Made by a program: the position numbers and the translations under genes. The notes below the pieces were generated by a model. That model was given only the letters and a program-made list of their open reading frames with translations. It made no database searches and was not told the origin of the DNA. A DNA stretch of 64,000 nt, from assembly GCA_035518095.1 (NCBI GenBank), contig DATIXX010000006.1, positions 16,413-80,412 of the forward strand. The letters run 5' to 3'. Source of the DNA: Burkholderiales bacterium (GTDB lineage: Bacteria > Pseudomonadota > Gammaproteobacteria > Burkholderiales > JAHFRG01). Below, piece by piece: positions 49,477 through 59,803 of the stretch; the first letter of the stretch is position 1, and each line of letters begins with the position of its first letter.

Positions 49477-51447
49477 ATGTCATCAACCATTGAATCGGTC
49501 CTTGTCGAATCACGAGTATTCCCGCCCGACCCCGCTCTCGCAAAGAAATACAATGTGCCGAGCATGGAGGCGTATGAAAAACTTTGTGCCGAAGCAGAAC
49601 GCGATTTTGAAGGATTCTGGGGGCGACTGGCCAAACAACACTTGCTGTGGCACAAGCCGTTCACCAAAGTGCTCAACGAGACCAAGGCGCCGTTTTTCAA
49701 GTGGTTCGAGGACGGTGAGCTCAATGCCTCCTACAATTGTCTTGACCGCCATCTTAAAACCCAGCCGGACAAAGTCGCGATAATTTTTGAATCGGACGAC
49801 GGCAAAACTACGAAAATCACGTACAAGCAGCTTTATCACACGGTCTGCCAATTCGCAAACGGATTGAAATCGCTTGGAATCAAGAAAGGCGACCGCGTGC
49901 TCATCTACATGCCTATGTCTATCGAGGTGGTGGTCGCAATGCAGGCTTGTGCCCGCATCGGAGCCACGCATTCGGTAGTGTTCGGCGGTTTTTCGGCCAA
50001 GAGCCTGCAGGAGCGCATTGTAGATGCAGGCGCAGTAGCCGTAATCACTGCCGACGGTCAACGCCGCGGCGGCAAGGAAATTTCACTAAAACCGGCGGTG
50101 GACGAAGCGTTTGCTATGGGTGGTTGTGAAGCGGTGAAAAGCGTGGTGGTTTACAAACGCACAGGCAGCAGCATTGCAATGCTAGCGCCGCGTGACAAGT
50201 GGTGGCAGGACGTGATTAAGAACCAGCCGCAGGAATGCGAACCAACCTGGGTAAATGCAGAGCACCCGTTATTCATCCTTTACACGTCTGGCTCGACCGG
50301 CAGACCAAAAGGCGTGCAGCACTCTACTGGCGGCTATTTGCTATGGACAATATTGACGATGAACTGGGTGTTCGACAGCAAACCGAGCGATATCTTTTGG
50401 TGCACGGCGGATGTTGGCTGGGTGACAGGCCATTCTTATATAACCTATGGTCCCCTTGCAGTAGGAACCACTGAAGTTATGTTTGAGGGGGTTCCGACCT
50501 ACCCGGATGCCGGCCGGTTCTGGAAAATGATACAGGACCATAAGGTAAACGTGTTCTACACCGCACCCACTGCCATTCGCTCGCTTATAAAAGCCGGGGC
50601 CGATTTGCCAAAGAAGTACGATCTTTCCTGTTTGCGAATACTCGGTACCGTAGGTGAGCCGATCAATCCAGAGGCATGGATGTGGTACTACGAAACCGTG
50701 GGAAATAGCCGCTGCCCCGTCATGGATACATGGTGGCAGACAGAAACCGGTGGTCATATGATCAGCCCGCTACCGTGCACACCGCTGAAACCCGGCTCGT
50801 GCACGTTCCCTCTACCCGGTATCATGGCTGCAATCGTGGATGAAACCGGCCGCGATGTGGAAAAAGGCAAAGGGGGGATTTTGGTCATCAAGAGGCCCTG
50901 GCCTGCGATGATTCGCACCATCTGGGGCGATCCCGATCGCTACAAGAGTTCTTATTATCCGGAGGATTTCAAAGGCAAGTACTACCTCGCAGGCGACGGA
51001 GCCAGCCGCGATGAAGAAGGATACTTCCGTATCATGGGCCGAATTGACGACGTGCTTAACGTGGCTGGGCACCGTCTCGGCACCATGGAGATCGAGTCGG
51101 CGCTTGTAGCCAACACCAAGTTGGTTGCCGAAGCTGCGGTGGTCGGGCGCCCCGACGATATGACCGGCGAAGCGGTTGTCGCATTTGTTGTATTGAAAGG
51201 CGCGCGTCCGAATGGGGAAGACGCCATGAAAATTGCAAAGGAATTGCGCGACTGGGTGGGCAAAGAGATCGGGCCAATCGCCAAGCCAAAAGACATTCGC
51301 TTTGGTGATAATCTGCCCAAGACCCGTTCCGGTAAAATCATGCGACGCCTGCTGCGTTCGATCGCCAAGGGCGAGGAAATCACCCAGGATATTTCAACTT
51401 TGGAAAACCCGGCGATCTTGCAACAACTTAAGGAGACCGTTAAATAA
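49477..51447 (+). CDS. acs: Acetyl-CoA synthetase, AMP-forming
   Basis: Activates acetate to acetyl-CoA through acetyl-AMP. The AMP-binding loop [18 protein letters not shown] is near residue 268, and [11 protein letters not shown] and [11 protein letters not shown] are typical of Acs. The C-terminal domain contains [20 protein letters not shown] and [15 protein letters not shown] near residue 609, with the lysine that is acetylated in regulated enzymes. At 656 residues it is a normal length. A GGAGGAG ribosome-binding site precedes the ATG. A terminator follows, then genes for a transporter-linked kinase of the type that controls acs in other bacteria. Confidence 0.97.
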   Translation: MSSTIESVLVESRVFPPDPALAKKYNVPSMEAYEKLCAEAERDFEGFWGRLAKQHLLWHKPFTKVLNETKAPFFKWFEDGELNASYNCLDRHLKTQPDKVAIIFESDDGKTTKITYKQLYHTVCQFANGLKSLGIKKGDRVLIYMPMSIEVVVAMQACARIGATHSVVFGGFSAKSLQERIVDAGAVAVITADGQRRGGKEISLKPAVDEAFAMGGCEAVKSVVVYKRTGSSIAMLAPRDKWWQDVIKNQPQECEPTWVNAEHPLFILYTSGSTGRPKGVQHSTGGYLLWTILTMNWVFDSKPSDIFWCTADVGWVTGHSYITYGPLAVGTTEVMFEGVPTYPDAGRFWKMIQDHKVNVFYTAPTAIRSLIKAGADLPKKYDLSCLRILGTVGEPINPEAWMWYYETVGNSRCPVMDTWWQTETGGHMISPLPCTPLKPGSCTFPLPGIMAAIVDETGRDVEKGKGGILVIKRPWPAMIRTIWGDPDRYKSSYYPEDFKGKYYLAGDGASRDEEGYFRIMGRIDDVLNVAGHRLGTMEIESALVANTKLVAEAAVVGRPDDMTGEAVVAFVVLKGARPNGEDAMKIAKELRDWVGKEIGPIAKPKDIRFGDNLPKTRSGKIMRRLLRSIAKGEEITQDISTLENPAILQQLKETVK

Positions 51448-51468
51448 GCGCAAGCGGTCAACACAGCC

Positions 51469-51505
51469 AAAAAAAGGGCGCTATTTTGCGCCCTTTTTTG
51501 TTTTT
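51469..51505 (+). terminator. Rho-independent terminator after acs
   Basis: A GGGCGC/GCGCCC stem with a six-base loop is flanked by A and T tracts and followed by T6, G, T5 on the plus strand. It begins about 20 bases after the acs stop. Confidence 0.9.
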
Positions 51506-51566
51506 CCAGGTAAGACGGCCACTATAATGCGTTTATGAATGCTTCACATATTTGCGCGGGCACGCC

Positions 51567-51782
51567 ATGAAATCTTCTTTGATTAAGGGACAACGCTTAG
51601 TGGCGCTTTTCTTGCTGGGCTGCTTGCTGTTCAATTATCCCCTGCTTTATCTCTTTAACAGCGACAGCCGGGTCTTCGGCATCCCCCTGCTTTACGCCTA
51701 TATCTTTGGCGCTTGGACCATGCTGATCGGCCTGATGGCGTGGGTCGTTGAGGGAACGGGTCGCAAGGGCTCCAGGGACTGA
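51567..51782 (+). CDS. Small two-helix membrane protein before the kinase
   Basis: A 71-residue protein with two hydrophobic segments (about residues 11-32 and 42-60) joined by a short loop with DSRVFGIP. I do not recognise a named family. Small two-helix proteins encoded just before sodium/solute symporter-type kinases, such as CbrX before CbrA, have the same layout, so it may be an accessory subunit of the kinase downstream. It starts at the ATG at 51567; a TTG five codons earlier is in frame. It ends 15 bases before the kinase ATG. Confidence 0.75.
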   Translation: MKSSLIKGQRLVALFLLGCLLFNYPLLYLFNSDSRVFGIPLLYAYIFGAWTMLIGLMAWVVEGTGRKGSRD

Positions 51783-51797
51783 AAGCGCGGAAGCAAA

Positions 51798-54596
51798 ATG
51801 CTCCACGGCTGGGTTGTCATCGTTTGCTCATTTACCTATCTTGGCATCCTGTTCGCCGTCGCCTATTACGGGGACAAGCGCGCGGATGCAGGGCGCAGCA
51901 TCATCGCCAATCCCTATGTGTATTCCCTGTCGCTCGGTGTTTATGCCACTGCGTGGACCTTCTATGGCAGCGTGGGGCGTGCAGCAAGCAACGGCGTTGG
52001 TTTCTTGCCGATTTATCTTGGCCCCACTCTGATGATTGCCTTATGGTGGCTGGTCCTACGCAAGATCATACGTATTAGTAAGATCAACCGCATTACGTCT
52101 CTGGCCGATTTTATCGGCTCGCGCTACGGTAAAAGCGCGTTGCTTGCTGGACTCGCTTCCATTATCGCAGTCGTTGGTATCGTTCCTTACATTTCGTTGC
52201 AGCTCAAAGCCGTATCCACCAGTTTTACAATTCTTTTGCAATATCCCCAAATCGTCATGCCTATCAATCTTGGGACCGTTCCGATCTTTGGCGATACGGC
52301 GCTTTATGTGGCGTTGCTGTTGGCCGCATTCACCATTTTGTTCGGTACGCGGCATCTGGATGCCTCGGAACGCCATGAAGGCATGGTAGCCGCGATCGCC
52401 TTCGAATCTCTGGTGAAACTTCTAGCCTTTCTGGCAGTGGGAATTTTCGTTACATTCGGTATATATCACGGGTTCGCGGATATATTTGCGCGCGCGGCCA
52501 TCAATCCAAAATTACAACCCCTGCTTGCGCCCCTGGGTGGAGTTGCTGGAGGTTACGGAAGTTGGGTTTGGTTGACCATATTGTCGATGTTCGCAATCAT
52601 GTTTCTGCCGCGGCAATTCCAAATGGCCGTCGTCGAAAACGTAGATGAGAATCACTTGAATAAGGCAATGTGGCTGTTTCCTCTCTACATGCTGGCCATC
52701 AATATCTTTGTACTGCCGGTGGCTTTCGGCGGCTTGATGCATTTTCCCAAGGGAGTTGTGGATGCCGATACCTTCGTCCTTACGGTGCCTATGGCGGAAC
52801 GACAGCAAGGCCTTGGCCTGCTGGTTTTTATCGGCGGACTGTCTGCCGCTACCGGAATGGTAATTGTCGAAACCATCGCTCTCAGCACCATGTTGTGCAA
52901 CGATCTAGCAATGCCGGTGTTGCTGCGAATGAAAGTCTTGCGCTTGGGGAGCCGTAAGGATTTGAGCAATCTGCTGCTCGGCATTCGCCGCGGGGCCATC
53001 GTATTAGTACTGCTTCTGGGCTACGGGTATTTCCGTCTGGCCGGTGAGGCTTACGCACTGGTTTCCATCGGATTGATTTCGTTTGCCGCAGTAGCGCAAT
53101 TTGCGCCGGTCATCCTAGGAGGAATTTTCTGGAAAGGCGGAACAAGATCGGGGGCACTCGCCGGATTGAGCATCGGATTCCTAATATGGTGCTATACCCT
53201 GCTTCTCCCCGCGTTCGCGAAATCGGGCTGGCTGCCCATCAGTTTTCTTGAACAGGGTCCTTTTGGTATCGCGCTGTTGAAACCGCACCAACTATTCGGC
53301 TTGACCGGACTTGACGTAACCACGCATGCGCTGATTTGGAGCATGCTCGGCAACATCGGCGCCTATGTGGGTGTGTCTTTGAAAAGCCGCCCCAACGCGA
53401 TCGAGCAAGCCCAAGCCACCTTGTTCGTAGATGTTTTTAAGCAAACCGGCGACGTGGGCGGCTCCCGTTTCTGGCGCGGTATTGCGTCCGTTCCCGCGTT
53501 GCACGCTTTGCTACGGAGATTTCTCGGGCCGATACATGCCGATGCAGCTCTGACTTCTTATGCGAAGCAGCGTGGGTTGGATACTATCAGCGAAATTGAA
53601 GCGGACGCAGACTTGGTGCATTTCGCTGAGACCCTGCTGGCGGGTGCAATCGGGGCGGCGTCAGCGCGGGCAATGGTGGCGTCAGTCGTTGAGGAAGAAC
53701 CGCTGGGCATTGATGAAGTACTGAATATCCTCGAGGAAACTTCCCAGGTCATCGCTTATAGCCGCAAATTGGAACAAAAGTCTCGCGAGTTGGAAGCAGC
53801 ATCAGCAGAATTAAGGACCGCTAACGAGCGCCTTGAAGAGCTGGACGAGCTCAAAGACGATTTTGTTTCGACCGTATCTCACGAACTGCGCACACCGCTA
53901 ACTTCAATTCGCGCTTTGTCCGAGATATTACTCGGCCACCCGCAATTGGAAATATCAGAACGCAGCAGGTATTTAAAGATCATCATAAAGGAAAGCGAAA
54001 GACTCACCCGCTTGATCAATGATGTTTTGGATCTGTCCAAGATCGAGTCGGGAAACATTGAGTGGAACGTCGCTGACGTGGACCTGAGAGAGGTTATTGG
54101 GGACGCGGTCTCGGCAACGGATCAATTGTTCAAGGAGAATAACGTCACATTGGAAGTTCAGCTTCCCAATAATTTGCCAGCCGTCCGCGTGGACCGAGAT
54201 CGGTTGATGCAAGTCGTCATCAACATGCTCTCCAATTCAGTCAAATTCTGCGACAGACGGGCGGGAATGGTTTCGATTGGCGTGCGGCAAAGCGCACAGT
54301 CGCTGCGGGTAGACGTGCGGGATAACGGACCCGGCATCAGTCTTCGAGATCAGCAAATTATCTTCGAAAAATTTCGTCAGGCAGGCGACACTTCACAAGG
54401 AAATCCTCAAGGAACTGGGCTGGGCCTGACTATCAGCCGTCACATCATCGAGTATTTCCAAGGCCGACTATGGGTCGAAAGTGACATAGCACAGGGTGCA
54501 ACCTTTTCATTCACCCTGCCTCTAAAAACAGAAATCAATTCCCAGATTCCGGACCTGGAGACAAATTTGGAAACCCCGGATTCCCGCCATGGCTAA
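51798..54596 (+). CDS. Symporter-linked sensor histidine kinase, CbrA/CrbS type
   Basis: A 932-residue inner-membrane protein. Residues 1-510 form a sodium/solute symporter-like region with about twelve to thirteen helices (for example [18 protein letters not shown] [15 protein letters not shown] near residue 50). Residues 560-670 are a linker with a short STAC-like part and a coiled coil, followed by the kinase. The phosphorylated histidine is in [15 protein letters not shown] near residue 696. The ATP-binding N box is [13 protein letters not shown] and the G boxes are VRDNGPGIS and GTGLGLTIS. CrbS and CbrA of other bacteria sense carbon source and control acs; the adjacent acs gene makes acetate or a related carboxylate a likely signal. 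This is inference from context. Confidence 0.9.
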   Translation: MLHGWVVIVCSFTYLGILFAVAYYGDKRADAGRSIIANPYVYSLSLGVYATAWTFYGSVGRAASNGVGFLPIYLGPTLMIALWWLVLRKIIRISKINRITSLADFIGSRYGKSALLAGLASIIAVVGIVPYISLQLKAVSTSFTILLQYPQIVMPINLGTVPIFGDTALYVALLLAAFTILFGTRHLDASERHEGMVAAIAFESLVKLLAFLAVGIFVTFGIYHGFADIFARAAINPKLQPLLAPLGGVAGGYGSWVWLTILSMFAIMFLPRQFQMAVVENVDENHLNKAMWLFPLYMLAINIFVLPVAFGGLMHFPKGVVDADTFVLTVPMAERQQGLGLLVFIGGLSAATGMVIVETIALSTMLCNDLAMPVLLRMKVLRLGSRKDLSNLLLGIRRGAIVLVLLLGYGYFRLAGEAYALVSIGLISFAAVAQFAPVILGGIFWKGGTRSGALAGLSIGFLIWCYTLLLPAFAKSGWLPISFLEQGPFGIALLKPHQLFGLTGLDVTTHALIWSMLGNIGAYVGVSLKSRPNAIEQAQATLFVDVFKQTGDVGGSRFWRGIASVPALHALLRRFLGPIHADAALTSYAKQRGLDTISEIEADADLVHFAETLLAGAIGAASARAMVASVVEEEPLGIDEVLNILEETSQVIAYSRKLEQKSRELEAASAELRTANERLEELDELKDDFVSTVSHELRTPLTSIRALSEILLGHPQLEISERSRYLKIIIKESERLTRLINDVLDLSKIESGNIEWNVADVDLREVIGDAVSATDQLFKENNVTLEVQLPNNLPAVRVDRDRLMQVVINMLSNSVKFCDRRAGMVSIGVRQSAQSLRVDVRDNGPGISLRDQQIIFEKFRQAGDTSQGNPQGTGLGLTISRHIIEYFQGRLWVESDIAQGATFSFTLPLKTEINSQIPDLETNLETPDSRHG

Positions 54597-54960
54597 GAAA
54601 ATACTTATCGTGGATGACGAGCCCAATATTGTCGTCTCGCTGGAGTTCTTGATGGAGCATTGCGGTTATACGGTCAGGGTTGCGCGAAATGGCGAGGAAG
54701 CCTTGCGACAGGCGGACGCCTTTAAACCGGATCTGATTCTTTTGGACGTGATGTTACCGTTGAAAAGCGGCTTTGACGTGTGTCAGAAAATTCGTGAAAA
54801 CAGAACCTTTCAGTCAACCAAAATCGTCATGCTCACTGCCAAGGGACGCGATATCGAAGCTACCAAAGGCCTCGCTCTGGGTGCCGATGCCTACATTACC
54901 AAGCCTTTTGGCACCAAAGAATTGCTAGACCAGGTTGAGCGCCTGCTGGGCGAATCTTAA
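54589..54960 (+). CDS. Single-domain response regulator
   Basis: A 123-residue receiver domain with no output domain. The acidic pocket is VDDEPN, with the phosphorylated aspartate in [15 protein letters not shown] near residue 54, and the conserved lysine in [11 protein letters not shown] near residue 105. The start overlaps the kinase stop by 8 bases, so the two are translationally coupled and certainly partners. In CrbS/CrbR systems the regulator has a DNA-binding domain; here it does not, so it must act by protein contact, pass the phosphate on, or modulate the kinase. Confidence 0.92.
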   Translation: MAKKILIVDDEPNIVVSLEFLMEHCGYTVRVARNGEEALRQADAFKPDLILLDVMLPLKSGFDVCQKIRENRTFQSTKIVMLTAKGRDIEATKGLALGADAYITKPFGTKELLDQVERLLGES

Positions 54961-54999
54961 GTAGCGTTGCAACGCGGGGAATTGCGCGCCGCTTCAGCT

Positions 55000-55668
55000 C
55001 TACAAGTGATCTTCGAGCATATAGCCGCGACCGTACAGCGTACGCACCGTAATCCCGCTACCGTCTATTTTTCGGCGCAGACGATGGACATACACTTCGA
55101 TCGCGTTGTGGCTAACTTCCTTGTCGTAATTGTAAAGCTGCTCGACCAAATGCTCTTTGCTCACGACCCTCCCAAAGCGGCGCAGCAAAATCTCCAACAC
55201 GCCGACTTCGTGCGTGGAAAGGTCTAGCGTCCTACCGTTGATGCTGGCAACGCGGCCTACTGTGTCATAGCTCAACCCCGCGTAGCAAACGATCGGTGTA
55301 CCCCCCGCTCGCTCACGCCGCAGAAGCGCGCGCACCCGAGCCTGTAGCTCGTTAAGGCTGAATGGTTTCGCTAGATAATCATCGGCGCCAAGATCGAGAC
55401 CCATTACTTTTTCTTCGGGTTTTTCGCGGCCCGATAAAATCAGTACCGGCAAAGATGGATTATGGCGCCGCAACCGACGTAACACCTCGAATCCGTCCAG
55501 TTTGGGCAACCCGAGATCCAAGATCAGCAGCCCGAACACGCCGCCCTTGAGCGCCTCGTCTGCCGCCACGCCGTTTGCAACCCAGTCGACCGCATAGCCG
55601 GCTTGCGAGAGCGAGAACCGGAGCGCTTCTGCGAGTGCCGCGTCGTCCTCGGTAATTAGGATTCGCAA
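55000..55668 (-). CDS. OmpR/PhoB-family response regulator
   Basis: A DNA-binding response regulator of 222 residues. The receiver has ITEDDAAL at the start and the phosphorylated aspartate in LLILDLGLPKLDGFE near residue 51, with lysine in YLAKPFSLNEL. A winged-helix domain follows (about residues 125-220), including HEVGVLEILLRRFGRVVSKE, VYVHRLRRKI and VRTLYGRGYMLE. The start is a TTG with an AGGAGG site 6-7 bases upstream. No kinase gene is next to it in the window. It is divergent from the MHS transporter and may control it; this is context only. Confidence 0.9.
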   Translation of the reverse strand: MRILITEDDAALAEALRFSLSQAGYAVDWVANGVAADEALKGGVFGLLILDLGLPKLDGFEVLRRLRRHNPSLPVLILSGREKPEEKVMGLDLGADDYLAKPFSLNELQARVRALLRRERAGGTPIVCYAGLSYDTVGRVASINGRTLDLSTHEVGVLEILLRRFGRVVSKEHLVEQLYNYDKEVSHNAIEVYVHRLRRKIDGSGITVRTLYGRGYMLEDHL

Positions 55669-56108
55669 CGCCTGCCTCCTTCCCTATGTCATCTATCGCG
55701 ACGACACCGCGCAACCTCGGTTAAGCTAATGAAATTGCATGTTTTATTGATTCTGTTCTGCTATCACGAAACAACAGGTGATGCCGAAAGCAGCAGCAAC
55801 CTGAGGCGTATGGTTCAGAATTTTGTAAGTATTATTCCATAAGATGGTTTGCAGCGGAAAACGAATAACATAAGGCGTTTTTCGTAGCCCCTGCCATACT
55901 GGAGCGGGCCACTTATCCGGCACCTAAAATTAGAGAGCCTGCGCAATGACCACAATGGCCGGGTGGTGCGAGTCGGAGCGGCAAGCATTAGCGATTCGTT
56001 TTTTTGCCTGGCGCTAAAGAAGCGACCGCCGATTCAGAAGCACGATGGAGGCATGCTGCCGAGCGGCATTTCGGCTTAAAACCTAAAAGATCTAAGGAGG
56101 AGACAACT
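55669..56108. other. Intergenic region between divergent regulator and transporter
   Basis: These 440 bases separate two divergent start sites and should hold their promoters and regulator-binding sites. I see no convincing gene or repeat. A frame open from 56004 leads into the transporter but has no ribosome-binding site, while the ATG at 56109 has AAGGAGGAG. I could not pick a clear promoter. Confidence 0.45.
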
Positions 56109-57434
56109 ATGGAACTCGCTAAGGATTTCCGGCGCGTAATTCTCGCCGCGTCGGTCGGGAATGTCATCGAATGGTATGACTTCTATATTTTCGGAAGTTT
56201 GGCTGCAATCTTGTCGGTAAAGTTTTTCGAAAAGAGCCATCCAGTCGCGGCTCTCCTGAGTACGATTGCGCTGTTTACGGCTGGATTCTTGGTCCGCCCA
56301 CTTGGCGCATTTCTGTTCGGATGGGTGGGCGACCGCGTAGGCCGCAAGTACACGTTTCTCATCACCTTGAGCGGCATGGGCATCGGCACAGGCTGTATCG
56401 GGTTAATTCCCACTTTCCAATCCATCGGTCTGGCAGCGGCGTTTATCCTCTTCGCTCTGCGGATGATCCAGGGCTTGGCGCTGGGTGGTGAATACGGAGG
56501 TGCCATAACCTACGTCGCCGAGCATGTGCCGGATGAGCGCCGTGGCTTCTACACCGGGTGGCTGCAAACCTCTCCCACGCTTGGGATCGTGGTGTCACTG
56601 GCCATAATAATCGGGACCAAGGCATACCTTGGCGCCGACGCATTTAACGAATGGGGTTGGCGTGTCCCGTTTCTATTCTCTTTTTTATTGGTTGCAATCG
56701 CAATCTACATCCGCCTGCAGCTACAGGAAACGCCGATCTTCAAGGAGATCAAAGCCAAGGGCGAGATGACGAAGAACCCGTGGAAGGAAGCTTTCCTTAG
56801 CAGGAATATCAAGTATGTTCTGATTGCAAGCATTATCGTGATCGGCGAAGGGGTCGTCTGGTACAGCGGGCAATTCTGGGCTTTGTTCTTCCTGCAGCAG
56901 GTGTCGAAAGTGGATGTCGTGACTTCGGCCTACATCGTGGGGATCGCGCTGCTTATCGCAACGCCGACGTTGATTCTTTTTGGCTGGCTATCCGACCATA
57001 TTGGGCGCAAGCCCGTCATATTGACCGGGTTCCTGCTCGCGGCGGTCACCTACTATCCCCTGTATTCATGGCTCGGGCAGGTTACCCAGCCGGGCAACAT
57101 CAACTACCCCACCGCAATTTTCATTATTGTCATCCTGGTGGCTTATGTTGGGATGGTTTACGGCCCGATTGGAGCGTTTTTGGCGGAATACTTCCCTGGC
57201 AGGATTCGCTACACTTCAGTGTCTGTTCCCTACCACATCGGCAATGGCTGGGGCGGTGGGCTGGTACCCTTAATTACCGTAGCGGCGTATAAAGCGACGG
57301 GGAGCCTCGGCAACGCACTGATTTATCCGATTGCGGTGCCCGCAGTGTGCTTCCTGCTTGGCCTTTTGCTAATGCCGGAGACACGCCATCACAGCATCTG
57401 GGAACCCGGGAAGACTCATGCGCATGCGCGGTAG
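56109..57434 (+). CDS. MHS-family MFS transporter
   Basis: A twelve-helix proton symporter of 441 residues in the metabolite:H+ symporter group (ProP, KgtP and ShiA relatives). The N-terminus has the family motif VGNVIEWYDFYIFGSLAA. FLFGWVGDRVGRKYTF is the MFS loop 2-3 motif near residue 75, and GLALGGEYGGAITYVAEHVPDERRGF, broken here as GLALGGEYGGAITYVAEH then VPDERRGF, is typical of MHS. A second copy of the loop motif is FGWLSDHIGRKPVIL near residue 300. The substrate is not told by sequence; dicarboxylates, shikimate and betaine are all possible. An AAGGAGGAG site precedes the ATG. A strong terminator follows. Confidence 0.9.
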   Translation: MELAKDFRRVILAASVGNVIEWYDFYIFGSLAAILSVKFFEKSHPVAALLSTIALFTAGFLVRPLGAFLFGWVGDRVGRKYTFLITLSGMGIGTGCIGLIPTFQSIGLAAAFILFALRMIQGLALGGEYGGAITYVAEHVPDERRGFYTGWLQTSPTLGIVVSLAIIIGTKAYLGADAFNEWGWRVPFLFSFLLVAIAIYIRLQLQETPIFKEIKAKGEMTKNPWKEAFLSRNIKYVLIASIIVIGEGVVWYSGQFWALFFLQQVSKVDVVTSAYIVGIALLIATPTLILFGWLSDHIGRKPVILTGFLLAAVTYYPLYSWLGQVTQPGNINYPTAIFIIVILVAYVGMVYGPIGAFLAEYFPGRIRYTSVSVPYHIGNGWGGGLVPLITVAAYKATGSLGNALIYPIAVPAVCFLLGLLLMPETRHHSIWEPGKTHAHAR

Positions 57435-57460
57435 ATAAAAAGCATCCAATTAGTGCGCAA

Positions 57461-57488
57461 AGCCCGCCCTCGAGGCGGGCTTTTTTTT
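57461..57488 (+). terminator. Rho-independent terminator after the transporter
   Basis: A perfect GCCCGCC/GGCGGGC stem with a five-base loop is followed by eight T. It starts about 27 bases after the stop codon. It also separates the transporter transcript from the tRNA gene. Confidence 0.93.
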
Positions 57489-57516
57489 GCACTTCGCACT
57501 AAAATTGCAGAATTGC

Positions 57517-57609
57517 GGAGAGGTGACCGAGTGGTTTAAGGTGCACGCCTGGAAAGCGTGTGTACGGTCAAAAGCCGTACCGGGGGTTCGAATCCCCCCT
57601 TCTCCGCCA
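57517..57609 (+). tRNA. tRNA-Ser (anticodon GGA)
   Basis: A class II tRNA of 93 bases with long variable arm and encoded CCA end. Acceptor arms GGAGAGG and the complementary CTTCTCC pair, followed by G and CCA at the 3' end. The anticodon loop CTGGAAA gives anticodon GGA at 57551-57553. The variable arm TACGGT/GCCGTA and the T arm GGGGGTTCGAATCCCCC are intact. It is the only tRNA gene in the window. Confidence 0.97.
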
Positions 57610-58114
57610 TCGGTATACCCGTGGCAGGAGCGAATTATCGAGTTAAACACCGTGCAGCGAATTGGAAACATGATTTTTTACCGCAGCCGGACGTTGCACG
57701 ATAGCCGCAAACGTTTCGTCCCTGAATAACAGGTTTTTCCTGCGCCCTATTGCCGCTGGCTCTGCACTTGCATACACGGTTTCCGATTTCGGCCGTGCGC
57801 CATCAGTACGAGGGGACGTCCTCAAACCGCGCCGCCGCGAGCGCGTTCTCTTATCGGCGCCGCAAGCAGCCCGTCTGCTTTCAACCTCATCCTTTCAATT
57901 GGCGCTGGCAAAAAAATTGTTTTGCCTTTTCTTGCCTCGCTCATACCAGGTAAAGCCGCACCTTGTCGCCGTTCACCGCGTATTTTGATTCTAGTTTCTG
58001 TTTCAGCATCGTGCTCGGCAAGACTTTCGCCGCCGAGTTGCATTTCCTGTTCTGTCTCTGTAACACCAACCTTTGAAGCCGAAACACTTCTTCCTAAACG
58101 GCGTGTTATACGTG

Positions 58115-58130
58115 TTCCGGCTAGCCGGAA
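58115..58130. repeat. Perfect 16-base palindrome
   Basis: TTCCGGCTAGCCGGAA is fully self-complementary, in an otherwise gene-free region 210 bases before the protease gene. It could be an operator for a dimeric regulator or a chance event; there is no second copy that I noticed. Confidence 0.4.
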
Positions 58131-58243
58131 TGGCATGTCACTGTGCGCACCGGCAAAAACGTCAAGCGGACGCTTTGTGGCTCTCGATCCCCGGTTTGAT
58201 CCGGTGACCCGCCTGTAATTGAACCGATAACACGAGGTCTCCA

Positions 58244-58272
58244 GAAACTTAAAAGTGCGGAAAGTAATCTTA
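58244..58272 (+). promoter_or_regulatory. Possible sigma-E-like promoter for the DegP-type gene
   Basis: GAAACTT and TCTTA are separated by 17 bases. These resemble the E. coli sigma-E elements GGAACTT and TCTGA, and degP is a known sigma-E target. Transcription would start near 58280. The match is partial, so this is a suggestion only. Confidence 0.3.
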
Positions 58273-58340
58273 TTGTTAAGATGCGCTTAAGGTGCAACGC
58301 TTATCATGGGATGCGTGAACATAAACGAAAGGAGTTAACC

Positions 58341-59786
58341 ATGAAGTCGAACGCTATCACTAAAGCGATTATCGTAACGCTGATGCCGTTATTCATTGCC
58401 GCGTGCGATTCCAATGGAATGGCCGCCGCAGCGCCTTTTCCGGCAAAGACCGACCATTCGCTGCCCGCGCAAAGCGCCCAGACGCAAACGCTCGCCCTGC
58501 CGAACTTCAGCGAAATTGTGGCTCAGGAAGGACCGGCGGTGGTAAACATTACCGTAACGAAATCCGCCACGATTGCGGAACGGTCAATGCCTTTTGATGA
58601 GAACGATCCGTTTTTTCAATTCTTCAAGCGCTTCCAGGGTCCCATTCCGCAGCAGATGCCTATGCACGGTCTCGGGTCAGGTTTCATCATCAGCCCGGAT
58701 GGCTACATCCTGACTAACGCTCACGTTGTCTCCGGCGCAACCGAGGTGAGCGTGAAGCTGACCGACCGCCGCGAATTCAAGGCTAAAGTCATCGGCACCG
58801 ATCCGCGCACAGATATCGCGCTGCTCAAGATTGACGCTCAGAACCTTCCTACAGTGCGTATCGGCGATTCGTCGAAAGTCAAAGTCGGTCAATGGGTGAT
58901 GGCAATGGGCTCGCCGTTCGGTTTCGACAATTCGGTGACAGCCGGGATCGTGTCAGCCAAATCGCGCACCTTGCCTGACAGCAATTACGTTCCGTTTATA
59001 CAGACCGACGCTCCCATCAACCCGGGTAACTCCGGCGGGCCGCTATTTAATTTAGATGGCCAGGTGATCGGTATCAACTCGCAAATCTATAGCCAAACCG
59101 GTGGTTACATGGGCCTTTCATTCGCAATTCCTATTGACGTTGCGATGAACGTGGAAAACGAGTTGCAACACTTTGGCAAGGTGACGCATGGACGGCTTGG
59201 CGTCACGGTGCAAAACGTCTCCCAAAATTTGGCTCAAGCGTTTGGGCTGAAAAAACCCGAAGGTGCCTTGGTAAGCTCGGTGGAGAATGGCGGTCCTGCG
59301 GCGCGCGCAGGCATTAAGCCGGGCGATATCATTATTGCTTTCAATGGCAAATCGGTCGACCAATCTGCGACTCTGCCCTTGATCGTGGGCGACATGAAAC
59401 CCGGGCAGATAGCCAGCGTGCGCATCTGGCGCGGCGACGGCGAGCACACGCTGAACGTGACCGTGGGCGCGCTCCCCAACGAACAAGTTGCATCGGCAAA
59501 TCTGCCAGCGAACAACAACTCCGGGCGGCTGGGGCTGGTGGTGCGGCCGCTCACCCCCGATGAGCGCGACCAGCTTCAAGCGCAAGGTGGTCTGGTAGTC
59601 GAGCAAGCGGGTGGCGCCGCTGCGAAGGCAGGGGTCGAACCCGGCGATGTGATCTTGGCAATTAACGACCACCCGCTGAAGAGTGTGCACGAGCTGCGCC
59701 GCGTGCTTGACAAGTCGGGCAAACATGTAGCCTTGCTGCTGCAACGTAACGATGAACGGATTTACGTGCCGGTCGACCTCGGTTGA
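58341..59786 (+). CDS. DegP/HtrA-family serine protease, predicted lipoprotein
   Basis: A periplasmic Do-type protease and chaperone of 481 residues. The catalytic triad is visible: histidine in TNAHVVSG near residue 130, aspartate in RTDIALLKID near residue 160 and serine in GNSGGPLFN near residue 234. Two PDZ domains follow (about residues 275-370 and 390-475; GGPAARAGIKPGDIIIAFNG and AAAKAGVEPGDVILAIND). The signal peptide ends in FIAAC, a lipobox with cysteine near residue 20, so it should be lipid-anchored, unlike E. coli DegP. The ATG at 58341 follows a GGAG site. It heads a likely unit with a small exported protein and a two-component system. Confidence 0.93.
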   Translation: MKSNAITKAIIVTLMPLFIAACDSNGMAAAAPFPAKTDHSLPAQSAQTQTLALPNFSEIVAQEGPAVVNITVTKSATIAERSMPFDENDPFFQFFKRFQGPIPQQMPMHGLGSGFIISPDGYILTNAHVVSGATEVSVKLTDRREFKAKVIGTDPRTDIALLKIDAQNLPTVRIGDSSKVKVGQWVMAMGSPFGFDNSVTAGIVSAKSRTLPDSNYVPFIQTDAPINPGNSGGPLFNLDGQVIGINSQIYSQTGGYMGLSFAIPIDVAMNVENELQHFGKVTHGRLGVTVQNVSQNLAQAFGLKKPEGALVSSVENGGPAARAGIKPGDIIIAFNGKSVDQSATLPLIVGDMKPGQIASVRIWRGDGEHTLNVTVGALPNEQVASANLPANNNSGRLGLVVRPLTPDERDQLQAQGGLVVEQAGGAAAKAGVEPGDVILAINDHPLKSVHELRRVLDKSGKHVALLLQRNDERIYVPVDLG

Positions 59787-59803
59787 CCGTGTTACGTGAA
59801 GGT

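Larger units (their letters stand above)
57610..58340. other. Region without a clear gene after tRNA-Ser
   Basis: About 730 bases with frames on both strands (for example minus 57822-58136, 104 codons) that are not like any family I know and lack ribosome-binding sites. A perfect 16-base palindrome lies at 58115-58130. The 3' side of a tRNA is a classic integration site, but I see no integrase and no repeat of the tRNA end. The last 100 bases hold the promoter of the protease gene. Confidence 0.45.

Noticed and set aside
57643..58218. Open frames after tRNA-Ser (minus 57643-57825, minus 57822-58136, plus 57922-58218)
   Set aside because: They overlap each other, lack ribosome-binding sites and have no protein family pattern.
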